A DNA stretch of 20,469 nt. Origin: Candidatus Pelagibacter sp. TMED165 (GTDB taxonomy: Bacteria; Pseudomonadota; Alphaproteobacteria; Pelagibacterales; Pelagibacteraceae). The stretch spans positions 1-20,469 of the forward strand of contig NHHO02000013.1 of NCBI GenBank assembly GCA_002171035.2, read 5' to 3'. Under the pieces are notes generated by a model. The model was not told the origin of the DNA and did no database searches. It worked only from the letters and a program-made list of their open reading frames with translations. Positions 15,250-20,469 of the stretch are shown piece after piece (position 1 is the stretch's first letter; every line of letters begins with the position of its first letter). A program made the position numbers and the translations under genes.

Positions 15250-16077
15250 ATGATAATACCATACACAAGAATTAGAAAAACACATTACAATAATATGTTT
15301 AAAAGATTAAGAAGAGATTTTGATATTGATCTGAACAGCTCTCCCTATACTAAATTTAAATCAATTATTTATATTGAGTTATCATCAATTTTAATTTTCT
15401 TTCTTCAAAACAAGCCAATAACTCCAAACGTGATTACTTTAATCTATGCGCTAGCAGGAGTAATTGGAGGTATTTTACTTTCAACGGGAAAGATCGAACT
15501 AGTTATAATTGCCTCAATAATGTTCTTTCTCAAAAGCTTTTTAGATTGGTCTGATGGATATTTAGCTAAGATAAAAAACAAAACTTCAGAGCTTGGAGCT
15601 GTTTTAGATGAGTGGGCAGGATTTATTGGTTATTATAGTTTTTTGTGTGGATTCGGGATACTTTTATTTAACCAAACTGAACAAACTATTTACTTAATTT
15701 TAACTTTGTTGATAGTTTTTTTAAAAATTTGCGATATTAAATTTTTTATCTATTTGACCACAATAGATAAACTTAAAGAAAAAAAAATTAGCAAGATAGA
15801 AATTGTTAATAAACTAAAAAACGTAAATAAACAAAAAAATAAAATCAATAAAATTGCTAACTTTTTTAAAAATTTTTTAGACGATAGAGCAAGAACATAT
15901 GATTTTATTTCTTTATTGATACTGATCGATATTTTTTATTATGACACTCTAATACCCAATTTTGTTTTTTTTCTAATCTGCACAAAGTTTTGTCTCGCTT
16001 TTTTATGGAATTTTTACTTAGTGTTTTTTAAAGATTTTTTGTCTCAATTTAAATTCTCTAAAAATGATAGAAAATAA
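15250..16077 (+). CDS. CDP-alcohol phosphatidyltransferase family membrane protein, atypical active site
   Basis: This 275-residue integral membrane protein has the CDP-alcohol phosphotransferase motif at residues 99-124, reading DxxDGxxAK...GxxxDxxxG: Asp99, Asp102, Gly103, Ala106, Lys107 (usually Arg), Gly116, Asp120 and Gly124. The family motif ends with a fourth Asp, proposed catalytic base, which here is Gly124 (codon GGA). PITPNVITLIYALAG (56-70) is the typical first-helix region; further hydrophobic segments follow at about 82-98, 124-165 and 215-262. Normal members transfer a phospho-alcohol from a CDP-alcohol or use a CDP-lipid. With the missing Asp the activity may be changed or lost. 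It overlaps the LicD-like gene by 14 bp, suggesting joint phospho-alcohol chemistry. Confidence 0.82.
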   Translation: MIIPYTRIRKTHYNNMFKRLRRDFDIDLNSSPYTKFKSIIYIELSSILIFFLQNKPITPNVITLIYALAGVIGGILLSTGKIELVIIASIMFFLKSFLDWSDGYLAKIKNKTSELGAVLDEWAGFIGYYSFLCGFGILLFNQTEQTIYLILTLLIVFLKICDIKFFIYLTTIDKLKEKKISKIEIVNKLKNVNKQKNKINKIANFFKNFLDDRARTYDFISLLILIDIFYYDTLIPNFVFFLICTKFCLAFLWNFYLVFFKDFLSQFKFSKNDRK

Positions 16078-16774
16078 AAAAATTTTAAAGAAAAATAATT
16101 CTGACACAAACTTTCTAGAAGTAATTAGTATTTTAAAAACTAATAAAATAAATTATTGGCTAGGACATGGAACACTACTAGGAATAATAAGAGACAATAA
16201 TTTAATTGAGTGGGATCACGATATAGATATTGCTGTTTGGGCAAGTGAAGTTAGTCAAGAAAAAATACTTAAAATAATGGAAAAAGAAAATTATATTTTA
16301 AGAGAAGGTTATGGAATTAAATCTCCAGATTTATCATTCAACAAAAAAGGGGGGAGAATAGTTGATTTCAACTTTTATGAAATATCAAAAACAGAGAAAG
16401 ACGAGGAAATTGCGCAAATTTTATGGCCTGTTCCTAAAAATTACTTAATGAAGTTAATACACGCTTTATCTGAAGCAGGTAGCTATAATGGAAAACATAA
16501 ACTAATGATAAATTCACTTTCATTATTTAAAATTTTTTTTATGTATTTAAAAAATTTGTGTATTAAAAAAGGTATATTTTATAAAATGCAAGGTTATTCG
16601 GAGCCAGTTAGATTTATTGAAAAAATTAAAAAGATAAACTTTAATGGACTAACTATTAATGTACCAAGTCAACCTGAGGAGTATTTAAAATATCTTTATG
16701 GTAATGATTGGCGAGTCCCAAAAAAGAAATTTGTTTGGTATAAGGATGGTGCATCAGTAGTGTCAAATAAATAA
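16064..16774 (+). CDS. LicD/fukutin-like phosphotransferase
   Basis: This 236-residue protein has the LicD family core: YWLGHGTLLGIIRDNNLIEWDHDIDIAVW (31-59) with the metal-binding DHDID (51-55). LicD enzymes have a nucleotidyltransferase-like fold and move phosphocholine or a similar phospho-alcohol from a CDP donor to a sugar; eukaryotic fukutin relatives move phosphoribitol. NVPSQPEEYLKYLYGNDWRVPKKK near the C-terminus is the usual family end region. Its gene overlaps that of the CDP-alcohol transferase homologue by 14 bp, supporting a shared role in phospho-alcohol decoration of the glycan. No choline kinase or cytidylyltransferase of the LicA/LicC type is in the window, so the transferred group is unknown. 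GalE follows after 9 bp. Confidence 0.88.
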   Translation: MIENKKILKKNNSDTNFLEVISILKTNKINYWLGHGTLLGIIRDNNLIEWDHDIDIAVWASEVSQEKILKIMEKENYILREGYGIKSPDLSFNKKGGRIVDFNFYEISKTEKDEEIAQILWPVPKNYLMKLIHALSEAGSYNGKHKLMINSLSLFKIFFMYLKNLCIKKGIFYKMQGYSEPVRFIEKIKKINFNGLTINVPSQPEEYLKYLYGNDWRVPKKKFVWYKDGASVVSNK

Positions 16775-16783
16775 CATAAAATT

Positions 16784-17758
16784 ATGAATGTTTTAATTAC
16801 AGGTGGAGCAGGGTACATAGGAAGCAATACATCTTTAATGTTTCTTGATAAAGGTCATAATGTAACAATTGTAGACAATTTGGTTACAGGTTATAAAGAA
16901 TTAATTCCAAATAAAGCTAATTTTATAAAGTCAGATATATCGAACGTAAAAAATTTTTCTAATTTATTTAAAGAAAAAAAAATTGATATTGTTATTCATT
17001 TTGCTGCTCACACTAAAGTAAGCGAGTCCTTAAAATTTCCTCAAAAATACTATGAAAATAATTATGATAAAGCAAAAATATTTATTGATGAATGTATTAA
17101 ACAAGGTATAAAAAAAATTATCTTTTCATCTTCAGCTGCTGTTTATGGAAACGTAAATAAAAAAGATATTTACGAAAATGAAAAAACTAATCCAACTAAC
17201 CCATACTCTAAAACTAAGTTAAAATTAGAAAATTATTTACGACAACTTGGAGAAGAAAAAAAAGTTAGTTGTATTATTTTAAGATATTTTAATGTTTCTG
17301 GAGCAGATAAAAAAATGAGATCAGGTTTAATGTCAAATTCAGAAAATTTGATTAAAGCTATTTGTGAGGTAGCTACAAATAAAAAAGAAACTTTCGTAAT
17401 AAATGGCAATGATTATAATACTAAAGATGGAACGCCCATTAGAGACTTTATCCATGTTTCGGATTTAGCAGAAATGCATTTAATTTCAGCAGAAAAAATT
17501 TTCAAAGATAATATAGTCTCCACAGATATATATAACTGCGGCTACGGTAGAGGTTATTCTGTTAAAGATGTAATCAAAGTAATAAATGATTTAGTTACAA
17601 ATAAAATTCAAATTGAAGTAGGGCCTCGTAGAAAAGGCGACATAGAGTATTCAATAGCAAATGTCTCAAAGTTTAAAAAGAATTTTAATTGGAAACCTAA
17701 ATTTGATGATTTAAAAACTATTTTGGCCACAGCATTAGATTGGGAAAAAAAGATATAG
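16784..17758 (+). CDS. galE: UDP-glucose 4-epimerase
   Basis: This 324-residue protein fits GalE (usual length about 330-340). It shows the NAD motif VLITGGAGYIGSN (3-15), HFAAHTKVSESLKFPQKYYENN (72-93), SSSAAVYG with catalytic Ser117 (115-122), Tyr141-xxx-Lys145 (PYSKTK), RYFNVSGAD, and DGTPIRDFIHVSDLAEMH, all GalE hallmarks. It interconverts UDP-glucose and UDP-galactose, and in some members the N-acetyl forms, in the cytoplasm. Here it probably supplies galactose or GalNAc for the surface glycan. It abuts the next gene with zero spacing (TAG then ATG). Confidence 0.93.
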   Translation: MNVLITGGAGYIGSNTSLMFLDKGHNVTIVDNLVTGYKELIPNKANFIKSDISNVKNFSNLFKEKKIDIVIHFAAHTKVSESLKFPQKYYENNYDKAKIFIDECIKQGIKKIIFSSSAAVYGNVNKKDIYENEKTNPTNPYSKTKLKLENYLRQLGEEKKVSCIILRYFNVSGADKKMRSGLMSNSENLIKAICEVATNKKETFVINGNDYNTKDGTPIRDFIHVSDLAEMHLISAEKIFKDNIVSTDIYNCGYGRGYSVKDVIKVINDLVTNKIQIEVGPRRKGDIEYSIANVSKFKKNFNWKPKFDDLKTILATALDWEKKI

Positions 17759-18685
17759 ATGAAAAAAAATGTTTCAAAAAGGGTTCTAATAATTGGTGGG
17801 ACTGGATTTATTGGATTTCACTTAGCAAATTTTTGTAAGAAAAAAAAATATAAAGTCCACATTATTTCTAGAACAAAACCAAAAATTAGTAGAAGAATAA
17901 AGGACATTATTTATATTAAGGCAGATATTTCTAACAAAAAAAAACTTAAAATAGCACTCGGAAATAATTTTGATTTTGATTTTGTAATAAATCTTGGCGG
18001 AGAAGTACAACATAACGTCGAGAAAAAAGTTAGAAAAAGTCATTATACTGGTGTCAAAAATTTAGCCTCAATCTTTTTAAATAAAAAAATAAAAAAGTTT
18101 ATACAAATTGGTAGCTCTATGGAATATGGACTTAACAGATCACCTCATAAAGAAACTATGAAATGCAAACCCCTCTCAAGTTACGGGTTAGCTAAGTATG
18201 CTGCAACTAAACACTTATTAAATCTTAACAAAAAATTTGGCTTCCCAACTATTGTTTTAAGGCCATATCAAGTATACGGACCCCATCAAGATGAAAATAG
18301 ATTTATTCCTTTTGTAATTAAAAATTGTATCAATAATAAAAATTTTCCATGTTCAAGTGGAACACAATTTAGAGATTTTTTATATATATTAGATTTTATA
18401 AAGGCTATTAATAAGTGTTTGTTTTCAAATGTAAGAGTGAATGGAGAAATTTTCAATATCGGTTACGGAAAACCCCTTAATTTAAGAAAAATAATTTTTA
18501 ATATTAAATCCAATATAAAAAAGGGAAATCCTGAATTTGGCAAAATTAGATTAAGGAAAGAGGAGAAAAGAATTACTTACCCAAATATCGATAAATCACG
18601 TAAGATGCTAAATTGGAAACCAGAAATTAGTTTTGTTAAAGGTTTAACAAAAACAATCAAGTTTTATAAAGTGAGCAAAAATTAA
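17759..18685 (+). CDS. NAD(P)-dependent SDR, possible CDP-sugar 4-reductase/epimerase
   Basis: This 308-residue extended SDR has VLIIGGTGFIGFHLA (9-23), NLGGEVQ (78-84), IGSSMEYG (117-124) and the Tyr142-xxx-Lys146 pair (SYGLAK). LRPYQVYGPHQDENRFIPF and GTQFRDFLYILDF follow the general epimerase/reductase pattern. It sits directly upstream of RfbF and RfbG, which make CDP-4-keto-6-deoxyglucose, so it may reduce or epimerise that sugar in the manner of CDP-abequose/paratose synthases (RfbJ/RfbS). That is inference from position; the residues seen do not separate these from other SDRs. It follows GalE with no gap and overlaps RfbF by 1 nt (TAATG). Confidence 0.83.
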   Translation: MKKNVSKRVLIIGGTGFIGFHLANFCKKKKYKVHIISRTKPKISRRIKDIIYIKADISNKKKLKIALGNNFDFDFVINLGGEVQHNVEKKVRKSHYTGVKNLASIFLNKKIKKFIQIGSSMEYGLNRSPHKETMKCKPLSSYGLAKYAATKHLLNLNKKFGFPTIVLRPYQVYGPHQDENRFIPFVIKNCINNKNFPCSSGTQFRDFLYILDFIKAINKCLFSNVRVNGEIFNIGYGKPLNLRKIIFNIKSNIKKGNPEFGKIRLRKEEKRITYPNIDKSRKMLNWKPEISFVKGLTKTIKFYKVSKN

Positions 18686-19428
18686 TGAAAGTAGTGATTT
18701 TAGCAGGAGGTCTAGGAACTAGAATGTCCGAGTACACAAAAACAGTTCCAAAACCAATGGTGAGAATAGGCAATTTTCCCATTATTATTCATATTTTAAA
18801 TCTTTATATTAACCACGGTTTTAATGACTTCCTAATTGCGGCTGGTTATAAGAGCAATATTCTTAAAGATCATTTTAAAAATTTTAAAAAAAGCGGAGAA
18901 GAATTTAAAGCAAAAATTTTTGGTAAATCTTGTAAAATAAATATTATAGAAACTGGTCTAAAAACTTTAACTGGCGGTCGTTTAAAAAGAGTAAAAAAGT
19001 ATTTAATAAATGATGAAGATTTCATGTTTACCTATGGAGACGGAATAAGCAATGTGAATATTAAAAAACTTGTGAACTTTCATTTAAAAAATAAAAAATT
19101 AATAACTGTTACCGCTGTAAGACCACCCGCAAGATTTGGGGAACTTATTTTAAAAGGAACCAAGGTAGTATCTTTCAAAGAAAAACCTCAAGTTACTTAC
19201 GGGTGGATAAATGGTGGTTTTTTTGTAGCCAAAACTGCTTTTTTAAATTTTATATCAAAAGATAGTGATATTTTAGAGAGAACTCCTTTAGAAAAAGCTT
19301 CAAAAAAAAGAGAATTAGTCGCCTTTAAACATACGGGTTTTTGGAAGTGTATGGATGTAAAAAGAGACAGGGACGAATTGCAAAAAATTTATAACCAAAA
19401 TAAATTTAATTGGAAAGGAAAAAACTGA
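18685..19428 (+). CDS. rfbF: Glucose-1-phosphate cytidylyltransferase
   Basis: This 247-residue nucleotidyltransferase makes CDP-glucose from CTP and glucose 1-phosphate. The nucleotide-binding loop is LAGGLGTRMSEYTKTVPKPMVRIG (6-29). FMFTYGDGISNVNI contains the metal-binding Asp. RPPARFGELIL, FKEKPQVTYGWINGGFFV and GFWKCMDVKRDRDELQKI are hallmarks of RfbF as opposed to RmlA. Family members have about 255-260 residues, so it is full length. The next gene, RfbG, uses the product. Its end (AACTGA) overlaps the likely CTG start of RfbG. Confidence 0.93.
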   Translation: MKVVILAGGLGTRMSEYTKTVPKPMVRIGNFPIIIHILNLYINHGFNDFLIAAGYKSNILKDHFKNFKKSGEEFKAKIFGKSCKINIIETGLKTLTGGRLKRVKKYLINDEDFMFTYGDGISNVNIKKLVNFHLKNKKLITVTAVRPPARFGELILKGTKVVSFKEKPQVTYGWINGGFFVAKTAFLNFISKDSDILERTPLEKASKKRELVAFKHTGFWKCMDVKRDRDELQKIYNQNKFNWKGKN

Positions 19429-20469
19429 AAAGATATTTTAAAAATAAAAAAGTTTTAATTACTGGTCACACCGGCTTTAAAGGATCATGGCTATCTCTTT
19501 GGCTTTACCACATGAACGCCAATGTAATGGGAATATCTTCTAATTATATATCTTCACCTTCACATTTCGAAATTTTAAATCTTAAAAAAAAGATTAAAAG
19601 CAAAAAAATAGATTTAAGAAATTACAAAAAATTAAAAAAACAAATTAATACATTTCAGCCAGATGTAATCTTTCATTTAGCTGCTGAAGCTATTGTAAAA
19701 AGATCTTTCTTAAATCCAAGGCAGGCTTGGGAAACTAATACTATGGGAACAATAAATATTTTAGAAATTATTAAAGAATATAAAAAAAAGGTTACTGTTA
19801 TTATAATTACTAGCGATAAAGTATATAAAAATAGAGAAATAAATAGAGGTTATCATGAAGAAGATATTTTAGGAGGAATTGATCCCTATAGTGCTTCCAA
19901 AGCTTCAGCAGATTTAGCTGCTCAATCATATATAAAGAATTATTTGATAAAAAAAAAGAATATTAGAGTTGCTATAGCCCGAGCAGGAAATGTTATTGGA
20001 GGAGGTGATTGGGCCGAAGGAAGATTAATACCAGATTGTGTAAGATGTTGGTCCAAAAATAAAAAGGTGATACTCAGAAATCCAAAATCAACACGACCTT
20101 GGCAACATGTTTTAGATGTGCTAAGAGGCTATATTCTTTTATCAATAAATTTAATTAAAACTAACAAACTTAATGGTCAAGTATTTAATTTTGGACCTAA
20201 AATTGAAAAAAAAAGAGATGTTATAAATGTTGTTAAAGAAATGCAAAAACATTGGAAAAAAGCAAAATGGCAGATTAAAAATAATCCTGCATTTTTTGAG
20301 TCAAAGTTACTTCAATTAAATTCTTCGAAGGCTAATAAAAAGTTAAAATGGTTTTGTTTATTAAACATTAAAAAAACAATTAAGTTTACTACCAGTTGGT
20401 ATAAATTTTATTATAGAAATAAAAAAAATATATTAAATTATTCTGTTGAACAAATAAAAGAATATGAAA
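19425..20469 (+). CDS. rfbG: CDP-glucose 4,6-dehydratase (3'-truncated by the window edge, non-ATG start)
   Basis: The open frame runs to the window edge; 348 codons are visible and the final QIKEYE matches the family C-terminus, so few residues are missing. It converts CDP-glucose to CDP-4-keto-6-deoxyglucose. Visible motifs are KKVLITGHTGFKGSWLSLWL near the start, QPDVIFHLAAEAIVKRSF, ITSDKVYKN, the Tyr-xxx-Lys pair in DPYSASKAS, ARAGNVIGGGDWAEGRLIPD and STRPWQHVLDVLRGY, all RfbG signatures. No ATG lies in frame upstream of the NAD motif; the first, at 19512, falls after it. CTG at 19425 (sharing bases with the RfbF stop) or TTG at 19410 must serve as start. CTG gives the usual short N-terminus. 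Confidence 0.9.
   Translation, partial: MKRYFKNKKVLITGHTGFKGSWLSLWLYHMNANVMGISSNYISSPSHFEILNLKKKIKSKKIDLRNYKKLKKQINTFQPDVIFHLAAEAIVKRSFLNPRQAWETNTMGTINILEIIKEYKKKVTVIIITSDKVYKNREINRGYHEEDILGGIDPYSASKASADLAAQSYIKNYLIKKKNIRVAIARAGNVIGGGDWAEGRLIPDCVRCWSKNKKVILRNPKSTRPWQHVLDVLRGYILLSINLIKTNKLNGQVFNFGPKIEKKRDVINVVKEMQKHWKKAKWQIKNNPAFFESKLLQLNSSKANKKLKWFCLLNIKKTIKFTTSWYKFYYRNKKNILNYSVEQIKEYE

Noticed and set aside
20443..20453. TTGAACAA-type half-site near the right edge, and TTGTTCAA half-sites near 5717 and 14014, as further operators
   Set aside because: Each is a single arm inside a coding region with no matching inverted arm 3 bp away and no start codon or -10 box beside it.
1..20469. Insertion sequences, integrase, tRNA attachment site, CRISPR array or toxin-antitoxin module
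   Set aside because: No transposase, integrase, direct-repeat array, tRNA-like sequence or small two-gene toxin module was recognised on either strand.

Overview
The window is an extremely AT-rich, tightly packed bacterial surface-polysaccharide locus. Every complete gene belongs to sugar-nucleotide synthesis, glycan export, glycan decoration or its regulation. Intergenic gaps are mostly 0-17 bp or ATGA/TAATG overlaps. No rRNA, tRNA, CRISPR array, transposase or integrase was seen. Base composition, minimal spacers, near-absence of Shine-Dalgarno sequences and a MarR-type EPS-associated regulator suggest a marine alphaproteobacterium such as SAR11/Pelagibacterales and its hypervariable surface-glycan island. 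That assignment is inference; no marker gene is present.

There are three transcription units. Unit A (+, 31-5607): an SDR epimerase/dehydratase, a PglK/MsbA-type ABC exporter, a WbpA-type UDP-sugar 6-dehydrogenase, a second SDR epimerase and an SpsF-like cytidylyltransferase. Unit B (-, 11840 down to 5600): seven coupled genes for a DUF4910/M28-like peptidase, a free-standing amino-acid adenylation enzyme, an AAC(3)-fold N-acyltransferase, a SAM methyltransferase, a stand-alone acyl carrier protein, a PF10014-type 2-oxoglutarate/Fe(II) hydroxylase and an FAD oxidoreductase. Unit C (+, 11986 to the right edge): the MarR-type regulator, a PseC-like aminotransferase, an LIC12162-family transferase, a CDP-alcohol phosphotransferase homologue, a LicD-like phosphotransferase, GalE, an SDR, RfbF and RfbG (cut a few codons before its expected end). 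Units A and B converge with an 8-bp overlap of their last genes.

The most interesting finding is regulatory. All three units begin with the same module: a -10 box running into a TTGTTCAA/TTGAACAA-type palindrome that abuts the start codon. The two copies between units B and C are identical 21-bp palindromes in mirror-image 28-bp modules. The regulator is the first gene of unit C, so the likely circuit is local autorepression plus control of all three operons through operators covering the -10 box and predicted transcription start, giving nearly leaderless mRNAs.

The second finding is unit B. Its enzyme set predicts that an amino or hydroxy acid is activated, tethered to the carrier protein, hydroxylated, perhaps oxidised and methylated, then transferred as an amide to an amino sugar, possibly the product of the PseC-like aminotransferase of unit C. 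Unit C also suggests a CDP-deoxysugar (RfbF/RfbG) and a phospho-alcohol decoration (CDP-alcohol transferase plus LicD). Two enzymes appear to lack a family catalytic residue: the fourth Asp of the CDP-alcohol motif and the His of the AAC(3) motif. Classical glycosyltransferases and a polymerase are absent, so the island must extend beyond both edges or rely on genes elsewhere.
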